Shown here: one piece after another, positions 1-8,618 of the stretch
Layout of the letters: every line of letters begins with the position of its first letter
Numbering within the stretch: the stretch's first letter is position 1
NCBI RefSeq assembly: GCF_021390495.1
Contig: NZ_JAJEJP010000003.1
Coordinates: 992,001 to 1,056,000, forward strand
Reading direction: 5' to 3'
DNA length: 64,000 bases
DNA from: Paraburkholderia sp. ZP32-5
Lineage (GTDB): Bacteria; Pseudomonadota; Gammaproteobacteria; Burkholderiales; Burkholderiaceae
Notes under the pieces: generated by a model
The model's input: the letters and a program-made list of their open reading frames with translations, nothing else
Told to the model about the DNA's origin: nothing
Database searches by the model: none
Translations under genes and position numbers: made by a program

Positions 1-125
1 GGGCTGCTGCCGGGCACCGCGCGTTAATCAAGTAAAATCCGGCTTCATTGCTTGCCCACACTGTACGTTCGGCGCGACGCGGCGCGAAGTCGCGAACGGC
101 TCAAAAACATGCTCAGGCGACTCAT

Positions 126-1085
126 ATGGATCTGCTCAGTCGAGTTCTCTCGCTGATTCCCGTCACCGGGCGACTCGAATTGCGCTGCCATTTCGGCGCG
201 CCCTGGAAGATCGATGAGGACGTCGCGGGCGTGCGCGAGATTCCGTATCACGTGCTGCTGTCCGGCCAAGCCGTGCTCGAAGATCCGAACGGGCCGACGC
301 AAAAGCTCGTAGCCGGTGACATCATCCTTTTCCCCGCCGGCAGCGCGCATCTGATACACGACGGCAGCGGCGAGGCGGCAGTACCGCCGAAGACAAGCCG
401 CCAGGCGGCACCCGGCATCGTGGAAAACGATGGCCACGGCGACACCGCGAACTTTCTATGCGGCCGCTTTCTGCTCGGCGCCGTACCCGACCACCTGTTG
501 CGCGATCATCTACCGGGCCGGCTGGTGGTGCATAGCGCGCCATCCGCAGCGACTGCCGATCCCGAGAGTCCGCAACAGTCGACGGTTCGCACCCGCTTGA
601 CCCAGTTGATCGAGTTGATGAACGACGAAGCGCTCGACCCCGGACCCGGCAGCGAAATGTTCGTCAATCATCTGTCGGCGGCACTCTTCGCGTTGACGCT
701 TCGCTTCGCGGCGGAAGGTGCGGAACCGCCGCACGGTTTGCTCGCGCTGACCCGCCAGCCCCGTTTGCAGCCGGTGATATCGGCGATGTTCGAAACGCCC
801 GGCAAGCCCTGGACGCTGGAGCAGTTCGCGGCGCTGTGCAACATGTCCAAAGCGACGTTCGTGCGCCAGTTTCAGGACGCCATTGGCCGCTCCGCAACGG
901 ATGTGCTGACCGAGGTCCGTATGACGATCGCGGGCCGCATGCTGTTGCGGACGTCCACGTCGATTGCGGTCATTGGCGAAACGGTCGGGTACCAGTCCGA
1001 CGCGGCGTTCCAGCGCGTGTTCAAACGCCAGATCGGCGTGACACCGGCGCGCTGGCGAGCGTCCGGCGGCAACCTTCCCGCATGA
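126..1085 (+). CDS. RclR-like AraC-family transcriptional regulator (paralog 1)
   Basis: 319-residue regulator with an N-terminal cupin-type domain (about residues 1-200) and a C-terminal AraC double helix-turn-helix (about 215-315). It resembles E. coli RclR, the activator of reactive-chlorine resistance, in length and layout. It keeps a cysteine at residue 21 in RCHFGAPW and one at residue 112 in LCGRF, matching the redox cysteines of RclR. The ATG at 126 is preferred because homology starts there; an in-frame upstream start adds 26 unrelated residues. The next gene is a glutaredoxin whose promoter carries the operator described at 1161-1225. The stress it senses is inferred from the family. 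Two paralogs lie at 28214 and 58691. Confidence 0.85.
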   Translation: MDLLSRVLSLIPVTGRLELRCHFGAPWKIDEDVAGVREIPYHVLLSGQAVLEDPNGPTQKLVAGDIILFPAGSAHLIHDGSGEAAVPPKTSRQAAPGIVENDGHGDTANFLCGRFLLGAVPDHLLRDHLPGRLVVHSAPSAATADPESPQQSTVRTRLTQLIELMNDEALDPGPGSEMFVNHLSAALFALTLRFAAEGAEPPHGLLALTRQPRLQPVISAMFETPGKPWTLEQFAALCNMSKATFVRQFQDAIGRSATDVLTEVRMTIAGRMLLRTSTSIAVIGETVGYQSDAAFQRVFKRQIGVTPARWRASGGNLPA

Positions 1086-1160
1086 TCGGGACGCTGATCG
1101 CGATCCCGGGTGCGCCGCCCTATACCTCCGTTCGAATTGAAATGGGTGCGTCGGCATCAA

Positions 1161-1225
1161 TGAGTCGATCGAGCAGTTTGATGATCCGATCTGCAATTCA
1201 CGCCTCGAAGCACCACGCCTAAAGT
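1161..1225 (+). promoter_or_regulatory. Glutaredoxin promoter with two AraC-type half-sites
   Basis: TGAGTC (1161-1166) and TGATCC (1182-1187) lie 21 bp apart. They are followed at a fixed distance by a -35-like TTCACG (1197-1202), a 17 bp spacer and a -10-like TAAAGT (1220-1225). The same spacing recurs at 29373, 35278 and 59629. Activation by an RclR-like regulator is inferred. Confidence 0.55.
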
Positions 1226-1302
1226 CTGGTTACGCCGTCGCAAAGACAGCTGGCAATGCGGCCCCGGAGGCCGCCCATCAACCGGAACCAGAGGTGACTA
1301 TC

Positions 1303-1575
1303 ATGGCATCGATCACGATCTATACGAAACCGACATGCCCCTATTGCATCGCCGCGAAAGCACTGCTGCGCGACAAGGGTGCATCGTTCAGCGAAATCAG
1401 CATCGAAGGCGATTTGCGTGCCGCGACGTCGCTGTCCCAGCGTAGCGGACGTCGTACGGTGCCGCAGATTTACATCGGCGAATATCACGTGGGCGGTTAC
1501 GACGATCTGAAAGCGCTCGAAGACCAGGGCCGTCTGGATGCATTGCTCGGCCGCGTTGCAGAATCGTCGCGTTGA
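1303..1575 (+). CDS. grxC: Glutaredoxin, GrxC type
   Basis: Ninety-residue dithiol glutaredoxin with the active-site motif CPYC at residues 12-15, the cis-proline motif TVP and a GGYDDL glutathione-binding segment. It reduces disulfides and mixed disulfides with glutathione in the cytoplasm. The ATG at 1303 sits 8 bases after an AGAGG ribosome site; a GTG at 1294 overlaps that site and is rejected. It follows the RclR-like regulator on the same strand, has its own promoter (1161-1225), and is followed by a terminator. It is probably not the only glutaredoxin of the genome, given the accessory, stress-linked setting. Confidence 0.9.
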   Translation: MASITIYTKPTCPYCIAAKALLRDKGASFSEISIEGDLRAATSLSQRSGRRTVPQIYIGEYHVGGYDDLKALEDQGRLDALLGRVAESSR

Positions 1576-1665
1576 TCGCACATCACGACCGGACGATTGT
1601 AGAAATTGCGCCGGTTCCGAACGCCTGTCGAGCTTAAATACATCTGGCTGTTATCGGTAAAGCAA

Positions 1666-1698
1666 AGCGCCATCCGGAATACCGGCTGGCGCTTTTTT
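1666..1698 (+). terminator. Rho-independent terminator after glutaredoxin
   Basis: The arms AGCGCCA (1666-1672) and TGGCGCT (1687-1693), with an inner CCGG/CCGG pair, are followed by a run of Ts to 1698. It lies 90 bases after the glutaredoxin stop. Confidence 0.75.
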
Positions 1699-1823
1699 CA
1701 TGTTTCGCGTTCGCCATTCGGCACCCGCGCCTGGTACCATGCATCACACGAGCAGCACGCGGCGATGTTCAGATTCAACGCGCCGATCTTGTGCATTGCG
1801 TCAGACCTGGAGCAGCGGCAGTC

Positions 1824-2723
1824 ATGGAGATTCATCATCTACGAAGTTTCGCGACGGTTGCCGATACCGGCAATCTGTCGCGCGCGTCCGAGCAGTTGCA
1901 TCTCACGCAATCGGCGATCTCCAAGCACATCAAGACGCTTGAAGAGGAGCTTCATACGAGGCTCTTCGAACGTACCCCGGCTGGCATGACGCTCACGTCG
2001 CAAGGCCGTAAGCTGCTGCCGCTTGCAATCGAAACGATTGCCGCCGCGGGCAGGATGATTTCGGTGGCCAGCGGGTTGAACGAAGAGATCGCTGGTCCGC
2101 TGCGGCTCGGCACCATCATCGATCCCGGTTCGATCCGGCTCGGCGCGTTGCTCAACAGGATCGTCGCACGCTATCCACGCATCGATATCCAGCTCGAACA
2201 CGGTATCTCCGGCGGCATACTGAAGCGCGTGATCAATCGCGAACTCGATGCGGGGTTCTATCTGGGCGAGGTTCAGCATCCGCTGCTGGTGGCCACCGCG
2301 TTGACGCAGGAGCACTATGTGGTCGCCGCGCCGGCGGCATGGGACCATCGGGTTCGCGACGCGGACTGGCCTGCGTTACTGGATTTGCCGTGGGTCCGCA
2401 CCGCGCAGGAGAGCTCGCAAACCGACGTCATCCGTCAGATAGAGCGCGCGCATGGGCGCAGCCGGCAAGCCATCGTCGAAGCGGACCAGGAGTCGTCGAT
2501 GATCGAAATCGTGCGCTCCGGCGTGGCGCTTTGCCTGATGCGCGAACAACTGGCGACGTCGGCGATGGCCGCGGGCGGCATCACGATCTGGCGCGGAGAA
2601 AGGATTCCTTGCCCGCTGTCGGTCGTGACATTGCGCAGCAAAGCGGAAGACGCCGTGCTCGTCGCGCTGCGGGAATGCCTGCGTGACGTATGGGAAACGA
2701 GCGGGGACCCTCAATCCGCGTGA
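1824..2723 (+). CDS. LysR-family transcriptional regulator
   Basis: 299 residues with a LysR winged helix-turn-helix at the N-terminus (MEIHHLRSFATVADTGNL..., about residues 1-60) and a periplasmic-binding-like effector domain after it. The ATG at 1824 is chosen because homology begins there and GGAG lies upstream; an earlier in-frame start at 1791 adds 11 residues. It is convergent with the glycerate kinase/pyruvate kinase pair, so it does not share a promoter with them. Target and effector are unknown. It could control the divergently placed grx region or an unlinked locus. Confidence 0.85.
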   Translation: MEIHHLRSFATVADTGNLSRASEQLHLTQSAISKHIKTLEEELHTRLFERTPAGMTLTSQGRKLLPLAIETIAAAGRMISVASGLNEEIAGPLRLGTIIDPGSIRLGALLNRIVARYPRIDIQLEHGISGGILKRVINRELDAGFYLGEVQHPLLVATALTQEHYVVAAPAAWDHRVRDADWPALLDLPWVRTAQESSQTDVIRQIERAHGRSRQAIVEADQESSMIEIVRSGVALCLMREQLATSAMAAGGITIWRGERIPCPLSVVTLRSKAEDAVLVALRECLRDVWETSGDPQSA

Positions 2724-2770
2724 ATCGCCGGCACGATTCGCCAATACGACTCGCCAACTCGATTCATCCA

Positions 2771-3943
2771 CTAAGCCAGCATCAATCTCGCGAGCTGTTC
2801 GGCCTGATTGGCCAGATAAGCGGCGGTGTTTTGCATCGCGTCTTCCAATGCGATCGGCCCCGGCGCAATCGAAAAACAGCCGTGAAAATGGCCGTTCAGA
2901 TCGACGAGAGAGAACGGATCGACCGAGCCGGATAGCAGCGTAGCCGGAACACTCGCCGCCTGCGCGAGTCTGGCGGCAATAAATGGCGCCTTGCCCGACA
3001 AGGTTTGTCCATCGGAGCGTCCTTCGCCAGTGAGCAACCAGTCCGCGCCTTGCAGAGCACGATCGAGGCCGATCTTGCGCGCAACGACTTCGCCGCCCGG
3101 CTCGAGATTCGCGCCGAGCATATAGAGCGCAAAACCGAGGCCGCCCGCCGCGCCTGCTCCAGGTTGCTCGCGCGCAGTGCGATCGAATGCACGCTCGACC
3201 GCATCCGCGAAACGGGCGAGACACTGATCGGTCGTTTCGAGTTGCTCCGGCGTAACGCCTTTTTGCGGCCCGAAGATATAGGTTGCGCCGGTGCGCCCCG
3301 TCAGCGGACTTTTGACATCCGACATGCCGATGAGCACAGCGTGTCGAAGGCGTTCATCGAGCCGACCGATATCGACCGTCGCGACACGCGACAATTGCGC
3401 CGGCACGGGCCTCACTTCATTGCCCTCGGCATCGAGCAAGCGCGCACCGAGCGCAACCAGCAGGCCCGCGCCGCCATCATTGGTGCTGCTGCCGCCCAGC
3501 GCGAGATAGATCGTTGTCACGCCGAGATCGAGCACATGACGAATCGCTTCGCCCACGCCCGTCGTCGAGCGTTCGAGAACCGGAACGCTGGTTCCCGCGG
3601 GGTCAGTCAGACCGACGATCTCCGCACTTTCGATCAACGCGCTACCGTCCGGCAAAAGCCCGACTGCCGCGGACCGCTGGGCGCCTGCAGCGCCTTGCAC
3701 GTCGATCGTCAGCAATCGCGCACCGGCTCCCGCCACCGCGTTCAACGTGCCCTCGCCGCCATCGGCCATCGGACATACGCGCACTTGCGCATCGGGACGC
3801 ACGCGCTTTATCCCCTCCGCCATCGCCGCGGCGACAGCCGATGCATCGAGCGAACCCTTGAACGAATCCGGCGCGATCACGACAATCGGAGCGCTTCGAT
3901 CGGCTGCGTTGCGTTCTCTGTCCGCGTTGCCAAAGTTGAGCAT
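2771..3943 (-). CDS. glxK: Glycerate 2-kinase (GlxK/GarK family)
   Basis: 390-residue type I glycerate kinase that phosphorylates D-glycerate with ATP to 2-phosphoglycerate in glyoxylate/tartrate metabolism. The N-terminal motif APDSFKGSLDA and the internal GGSSTNDGGAG and ADGGEGT motifs are characteristic. The start is ATG 3943, about 10 bases after an AAGGGGG ribosome site; GTG 3952 lies too close to that site. It begins 16 bases after the pyruvate kinase stop, so the two form an operon converting glycerate to pyruvate with enolase between. The C-terminus (ALEDAMQNTAAYLANQAEQL) is normal for the family. Confidence 0.92.
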   Translation of the reverse strand: MLNFGNADRERNAADRSAPIVVIAPDSFKGSLDASAVAAAMAEGIKRVRPDAQVRVCPMADGGEGTLNAVAGAGARLLTIDVQGAAGAQRSAAVGLLPDGSALIESAEIVGLTDPAGTSVPVLERSTTGVGEAIRHVLDLGVTTIYLALGGSSTNDGGAGLLVALGARLLDAEGNEVRPVPAQLSRVATVDIGRLDERLRHAVLIGMSDVKSPLTGRTGATYIFGPQKGVTPEQLETTDQCLARFADAVERAFDRTAREQPGAGAAGGLGFALYMLGANLEPGGEVVARKIGLDRALQGADWLLTGEGRSDGQTLSGKAPFIAARLAQAASVPATLLSGSVDPFSLVDLNGHFHGCFSIAPGPIALEDAMQNTAAYLANQAEQLARLMLA

Positions 3944-3959
3944 GATTTTCACGCCCCCT

Positions 3960-5384
3960 TCAGATACGGACGATCTTCAACGTGTTGGTACCACCCGCCT
4001 GCCCCATCGGCTCACCGACGGTCAGCACGATGATGTCGCCGCGCGACGCATAACCCTTGCCGACGACAACTTCGACGGCCTGCGCCAGTGCCGCGTCGCG
4101 ATCCACATTGGTCGCAAGATTCAGCGGCGTCACGTTGCGATACAGCGCCATCGTCCGCTCGCTGCTGGTACGCGGCGTCAACGCGAAAATCGGTACGTGG
4201 GACCAGTAGCGCGACATCCACAGTGCCGTCGAACCGGACTCGGTCAGCGCGACGATCGCCTTGGCGCCGAGATGATAGGCGGTGAACAGCGCACCCATCG
4301 CGATCGACTGGTCGATCCGCGTGAACGTGCGATCGAGGAAATCCTTGTCCAATTCCGACTGTTCGGATTTCTCGGCCTCGATACAGATTGCCGCCATCGT
4401 TTCGATCGTCTGCACCGGGTACTTGCCGGCGGCGGATTCCGCCGACAGCATCACCGCGTCGGTGCCGTCGAGCACCGCATTCGCGACGTCCGACACTTCC
4501 GCGCGGGTCGGCACCGGTGCGTGGATCATCGACTCCATCATCTGCGTCGCGGTGATCACGAACTTGTTCGATTCGCGCGCCATCCGGATCATGCGTTTTT
4601 GCAACGCGGGCACGGCGGCATTTCCAACTTCCACCGCGAGATCGCCGCGCGCGACCATGATGCCGTCCGACGCGTCGAGAATGCTCTGCAATGCCGGAAT
4701 CGCCTCGGCGCGTTCGATCTTCGCGATCATCTTCGGCTTGATGCCGTACGGCGCGCCCGCGATGTTCGCGAGCTGGCGGGCCATTTCCATATCGGCGGCG
4801 TTTTTCGGAAACGACACGGCGACGAAATCAGCGCCAATCGACATCGCCGTGCGGATGTCTTCCATGTCTTTTTCCGTCAACGCGGGCGCCGTGAGGCCGC
4901 CGCCTTGCCGATTGATGCCTTTATTGTTCGACAGCTCACCGCCGATCTTCACGATCGTATGAATCTCACTGCCGATTACACGTGCGACGCTCAGCACGAT
5001 CAGGCCGTCGTTGAGCAGCAACGTATCGCCCGGCTTCAGATCGCGCGGCAGGTCCTTGTAATCGAGGCCCACGCGATCGTCGTTGCCCAATTCGCAGGCG
5101 GAATCGAGCACGAACGGATTGCCGGCAAGCAGCGTCGTCCTGCCGTTTTCGAACTTGCCGACGCGGATTTTCGGGCCTTGTAAATCCGCCATGATCGCAA
5201 CTTCGCGGCCGGCCTGGCGCGCTGCCTCACGCACGAATTCCGCGCGTTGCCGATGATCTTGCGCGGTGCCGTGTGAAAAGTTCAGCCGCACGACGTCGCA
5301 GCCTGCGTTGATCATTTTCAGAAGAACTTCCGGCTCACTCGACGCGGGGCCGATCGTGGCGACAATCTTGGTAGCTCGGATCAT
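3960..5384 (-). CDS. pyk: Pyruvate kinase
   Basis: 474-residue pyruvate kinase, which makes pyruvate and ATP from phosphoenolpyruvate. Family motifs: TKIVATIGPASS and RLNFSHG at the N-terminus, the metal/ADP region MVARGDLAVEVG, and ATQMMESM. Length is normal and no gap is visible. Co-transcribed with glycerate kinase downstream, this is the arrangement of the ttuE-type pyruvate kinase in glyoxylate, tartrate or glycerate utilisation rather than the sole glycolytic isozyme; that role is inferred from the neighbour. Confidence 0.95.
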   Translation of the reverse strand: MIRATKIVATIGPASSEPEVLLKMINAGCDVVRLNFSHGTAQDHRQRAEFVREAARQAGREVAIMADLQGPKIRVGKFENGRTTLLAGNPFVLDSACELGNDDRVGLDYKDLPRDLKPGDTLLLNDGLIVLSVARVIGSEIHTIVKIGGELSNNKGINRQGGGLTAPALTEKDMEDIRTAMSIGADFVAVSFPKNAADMEMARQLANIAGAPYGIKPKMIAKIERAEAIPALQSILDASDGIMVARGDLAVEVGNAAVPALQKRMIRMARESNKFVITATQMMESMIHAPVPTRAEVSDVANAVLDGTDAVMLSAESAAGKYPVQTIETMAAICIEAEKSEQSELDKDFLDRTFTRIDQSIAMGALFTAYHLGAKAIVALTESGSTALWMSRYWSHVPIFALTPRTSSERTMALYRNVTPLNLATNVDRDAALAQAVEVVVGKGYASRGDIIVLTVGEPMGQAGGTNTLKIVRI

Positions 5385-5942
5385 GGGGACTCAGTGGAGT
5401 AGACAATGGGACGTGCCGTCGTTTCGCCGCACCCGGCAGACACGGCGGTCATGACTGATCGTAGACAGACCGTCCCGACATTGCCATCGCTAATATTTCA
5501 TCGCGTCGTTTCCAGAATGGAAATGGGCTAGTGAATTGCCGCTCGCGTGAAAAGCGTCCTGCTGGATGTAGGCGGATTTCGATGTGTGATGACGCACCCG
5601 GTGGCTACGAGGTCGCCAACGGTGGCTGCTGCGGCCGAATGTGCCCGCGTTGCGGGCACACCTGTAAAACGACGGGGTTTTGATGAACGGAATGACTGCG
5701 TAGAGGTAGCGATGTCACTTGTATTAGCGGCATCCGGCGGAGGCGGCGATCAACCCGACATTCCGCCGGTTTCACAACTGTTTGCCTGGACCAACGACAG
5801 CACCAACGTGGTCGTCCGCTTCGTGCGCAACGCCGACGATAAGCGCACGTCGACGGGAAACCAGCGCCGTCCGATCACGGCAACTACGTAACGCGCTACG
5901 CTGGTGCGTCGGGACACCGGCCCGTGACCACACCTTCGCGCG
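5385..5942. other. Gene-poor stretch between pyk and the SDR remnant
   Basis: The part next to pyk should hold its promoter. A 59-codon reading frame at 5712-5891 on the plus strand has no recognisable homology and no convincing ribosome site. No RNA gene or repeat was recognised. Together with the SDR remnant just after it, this may be eroded coding DNA. Confidence 0.4.
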
Positions 5943-6023
5943 TTACGCAAGCAACGCATGTACAAGCGAGAGCCCGATGCCACTCGCGCCGCCGGTGATC
6001 AGCCTGCGCTTGCCCTCGATCTT
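5943..6023 (-). pseudogene. Remnant of a short-chain dehydrogenase N-terminus
   Basis: Directly after the YghU-like gene, and overlapping its stop by one base, the minus strand encodes 26 residues. They read KIEGKRRLITGGASGIGLSL and then VHALLA before a stop. This is the first strand, the GGASGIG nucleotide loop and the first helix of a DltE-type short-chain dehydrogenase; a working protein has about 250 residues. No start codon other than a possible GTA fits, and no continuation was found in other frames downstream. It is best read as a truncated relic that once followed the GST gene. Confidence 0.6.
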
Positions 6024-6901
6024 TACTGCTGTGCTGCTTCCACCTTGTCTTGCGTCTTCGTATCGAAGTCGCTTGCGTCATGGCGTTCGCGAAGCTGGCC
6101 CGAGGGCTCGCCGCTCGTGCGGTTGACCATGCGCCCGCGCTTGACGGCCGGCCGTGCAAACAGCATCTCGGCCCAGCGTTGAACGTTCTTATAGTCCTGC
6201 ACCGACAGGAATTCAGCCGCGCCGTATTGCCAGCCTTTGGCAAGGCCGCCGTACCACGGGAACACCGCGATGTCGGCGATGGTGTATTGGTCGCCGGCGA
6301 GATACTCGCTGTCGGCGAGGCGGCGGTCGAGCACGTCGAGCTGGCGCTTCACTTCCATCGCGAAGCGGTCGATCGCGTATTCGATCTTCTCGGGCGCATA
6401 AGCGTAGAAATGACCGAAACCACCACCCAGGTACGGCGCGCTGCCCATTTGCCAGAACAGCCAGTTCAGCGTCTCGGTGCGTGCCGCGACATCCTTCGGC
6501 AGGAACGCGCCGAACTTCTCGGCCAGGTACAGCAGAATCGACCCCGATTCGAACACGCGGACCGGCTCCGGCCCACTGCGGTCCAGCAGCGCCGGAATCT
6601 TCGAGTTCGGATTGATGTCCACGAAGCCGCTGCCGAACTGATCGCCCTCGCCGATCTTGATCAGCCACGCGTCATACTCGGCACCGGAATGACCGGCCGC
6701 GAGCAGTTCTTCGAGCAGGATCGTCACTTTCACGCCATTCGGCGTGCCCAGCGAATAAAGCTGCAGCGGGTGGCGCCCGACCGGCAACACCTTGTCGTGC
6801 GTCGGCCCGGCGATCGGCCGGTTGATGCTCGCGAACGTGCCGCCGCTAGGCTTGTTCCAGGTCCAGACCTTCGGCGGAATATAGTCGTGTGAATCGCTCA
6901 T
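6023..6901 (-). CDS. yghU: YghU-type glutathione S-transferase / disulfide-bond oxidoreductase
   Basis: 292 residues with the long N-terminal extension typical of YghU (IPPKVWTWNKPSGGTFASIN) before the thioredoxin-like domain. TPNGVK lies at the glutathione site, NSKIPAL holds the cis-proline and FESGSILLYLAEK is also present; an all-helical C-terminal domain follows. E. coli YghU binds two glutathiones and reduces disulfides. ATG 6901 is preferred over 6913 because GGAGAG lies just upstream. It follows another GST on the same strand, and both are probably under the divergent TetR regulator. Confidence 0.9.
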   Translation of the reverse strand: MSDSHDYIPPKVWTWNKPSGGTFASINRPIAGPTHDKVLPVGRHPLQLYSLGTPNGVKVTILLEELLAAGHSGAEYDAWLIKIGEGDQFGSGFVDINPNSKIPALLDRSGPEPVRVFESGSILLYLAEKFGAFLPKDVAARTETLNWLFWQMGSAPYLGGGFGHFYAYAPEKIEYAIDRFAMEVKRQLDVLDRRLADSEYLAGDQYTIADIAVFPWYGGLAKGWQYGAAEFLSVQDYKNVQRWAEMLFARPAVKRGRMVNRTSGEPSGQLRERHDASDFDTKTQDKVEAAQQ

Positions 6902-6930
6902 ACTGCTCTCCATAACTGTTCAATGTAGGC

Positions 6931-7635
6931 TCAGGCAGCCGGCGGATAGTTGGACGGGAAGAGCGCGCGCCGGGTTTCCTCGTCGTTGACCTTCTTGAAC
7001 TCGTGATCCTTGCCGACCGCTCTCGCACGGGTTGCCGCGGGTCGCGCATCGACCGTCGCGAACAAGCGCTTGAGATTCGGAAATGGAGCCAGCGGATCGT
7101 CGGCACCCTTGCGCACGCGCGACGCACGATCGAGCCATCCCCACGCCGAAATATCCGCGATCGTATACGTTTCGCCGACGATATGGTTGCGCCCTTCCAG
7201 ATGATCGTTCAGCACCTGGTAATGGCGCTCGGCCTCGCGTCGATAGCGATTCGCCGCATAGTCGAGTCCCGCGGGTGCCGCAAACTGAAAGTGCACGGCC
7301 TGGCCCGAGAATGGGCCAAGGCCGGATGCAAGGAACAGAAGCCACGACAGCAGTTCGGGTCTGTCCTCCGGTGCACCCAGCAATTTTCCAGTTTTCTCCG
7401 CCAGATACAGCAGGATCGCCGTGGAATCGAAGACGCGCGCCTCCTTGCTGCCCGGCCCTTCCGTATCGACGATCGCGGGCACCTTGCCATTGGGGTTGAT
7501 CGCGCGGAATTCCGCTGTGTGCTGCTCGCCCTTGCTCGTATCGACCGGAATCATTTCGTAAGGCAGACCTGTCTCTTCGAGAAAGAGAGCGATCTTGGCC
7601 GGGTTCGGCGTCGGATGGAAATAGAAACGAATCAT
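6931..7635 (-). CDS. Glutathione S-transferase family protein
   Basis: 234-residue cytosolic GST. The N-terminal thioredoxin-like domain (about 1-85) has HPTPNPAKIALFLEE at the glutathione site, NPNGKVPAI with the cis-proline, and the FDSTAILLYLAEKTG helix. The C-terminal helical domain contains the ITIADI-like N-capping motif (YTIADISAWGW). It is the first gene of a two-gene GST operon, 29 bases before YghU, and runs divergently from the TetR gene. It probably detoxifies electrophiles; the substrate is unknown. Confidence 0.85.
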   Translation of the reverse strand: MIRFYFHPTPNPAKIALFLEETGLPYEMIPVDTSKGEQHTAEFRAINPNGKVPAIVDTEGPGSKEARVFDSTAILLYLAEKTGKLLGAPEDRPELLSWLLFLASGLGPFSGQAVHFQFAAPAGLDYAANRYRREAERHYQVLNDHLEGRNHIVGETYTIADISAWGWLDRASRVRKGADDPLAPFPNLKRLFATVDARPAATRARAVGKDHEFKKVNDEETRRALFPSNYPPAA

Positions 7636-7811
7636 GTCGATGCCCTCAGGTTGACGAAGCGGTTAAGTCCAGTGACGATCGCCACATAGCCGAGCCAATG
7701 CAATTTTCCCTGTCGCTCTCGTACGGGACGCGAGGCGAATAGACCGGTGAAGACTGCTCTCGTAGAGCATGACGTACCTAACGCCGATCTTCAGATCACG
7801 CCTTTCTGTTT

Positions 7812-7827
7812 TAGAACATGCATTCTA
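7812..7827. promoter_or_regulatory. Inverted repeat, likely TetR operator
   Basis: TAGAA-N6-TTCTA lies in the 254-base gap between the GST operon and the divergent TetR gene. It resembles the NemR-type TAGAC...GTCTA operator in form. Being the only clear palindrome noticed in the gap, it probably controls both directions. Confidence 0.5.
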
Positions 7828-7889
7828 TAATCGCTCATCGCAGCGAAACTGGCAAGCTCACTGCGCGATGACCGGACAGGTGACACATC

Positions 7890-8528
7890 ATGGCGAGACC
7901 CAGAGAATTTGACGAAAATGCCGTGCTGGACGCGACGATCCAGTGCTTCTGGCGATACGGCTACGAAGCGACATCGGTGAAAGACCTCACCGAAAAAACG
8001 GGTGTCACCGTGGCAAGCCTATACAACGCGTATGGAGACAAGCGAGGACTGTTCCGGGCAGCGCTCGATCGATACGTGAACGACAGTGTCGCTGACCGCA
8101 TACGACGCTGCGAAGCACTTCCACCGCTCGAAGCGATTCATGCGTTTTTCGATGAGATCCTGCGTCGCTCGCTAAATGACCGCCAGCACAAGGGCTGCAT
8201 GCTCGTGAACTCCGCGCTGGAAGTAGCGCCACACGATGCTGAATTCCAGAAGGTCATCGCTGGCGTGCTGGTTCGTATCGAAGGGTTCTTTCTCGATCGT
8301 GTCAAAGCTGGGCAGGCCGATGGAACGGTGAACCCGTCGCTGTCCGCGGACGTGCTTGCCCGGCATCTGCTCGGCGTGCTGATGGGTGTTCGCGTGCTGG
8401 CCCGGGTGTGCCCCGAAAAGGCCATGCTGGAAGGCGCGATTGCTCCAGCGCTTTCACAGCTCGCGGTAACTGAGTGCGACCGTAATCAGCGGCGCAAAAG
8501 GAGTGACCGTCGTTTAGCACACGGATGA
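7890..8528 (+). CDS. TetR-family regulator, NemR-like
   Basis: 212 residues. The TetR helix-turn-helix (ATSVKDLTEKTGVTVASLYNAYG, about 27-50) is followed by a ligand domain. Cys103 sits in KGCMLVNSAL, at about the place of the redox-active Cys106 of NemR, which senses hypochlorite and electrophiles. ATG 7890 follows ACAGG. It is divergent from two GST genes with the palindrome 7812-7827 between them, the usual layout for a repressor of its neighbours. The electrophile-sensing role is inferred from the cysteine and the GST neighbours. Confidence 0.85.
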   Translation: MARPREFDENAVLDATIQCFWRYGYEATSVKDLTEKTGVTVASLYNAYGDKRGLFRAALDRYVNDSVADRIRRCEALPPLEAIHAFFDEILRRSLNDRQHKGCMLVNSALEVAPHDAEFQKVIAGVLVRIEGFFLDRVKAGQADGTVNPSLSADVLARHLLGVLMGVRVLARVCPEKAMLEGAIAPALSQLAVTECDRNQRRKRSDRRLAHG

Positions 8529-8569
8529 GATCGTCGTGCGGACGTGCGACGGGCAACGAATAACAAATA

Positions 8570-8592
8570 ACGGGCAACGCCAGGCTGCCCGT
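8570..8592. terminator. Hairpin between convergent genes
   Basis: ACGGGCA (8570-8576) pairs with TGCCCGT (8586-8592) between the TetR stop and the end of the nba operon. It has no long T run, so it may be a weak bidirectional terminator. Confidence 0.4.
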
Positions 8593-8618
8593 ACTAACCA
8601 CAAAGAAAACAGATCCGC

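Noticed and set aside
3747..5183. A 478-codon plus-strand frame over pyruvate kinase
   Set aside because: It is antisense to pyk, with His/Arg-rich composition and no motif.
5712..5891. A 59-codon frame (MSLVLAASGGGG...)
   Set aside because: No family recognised and no convincing ribosome site; kept only as part of the gap description.
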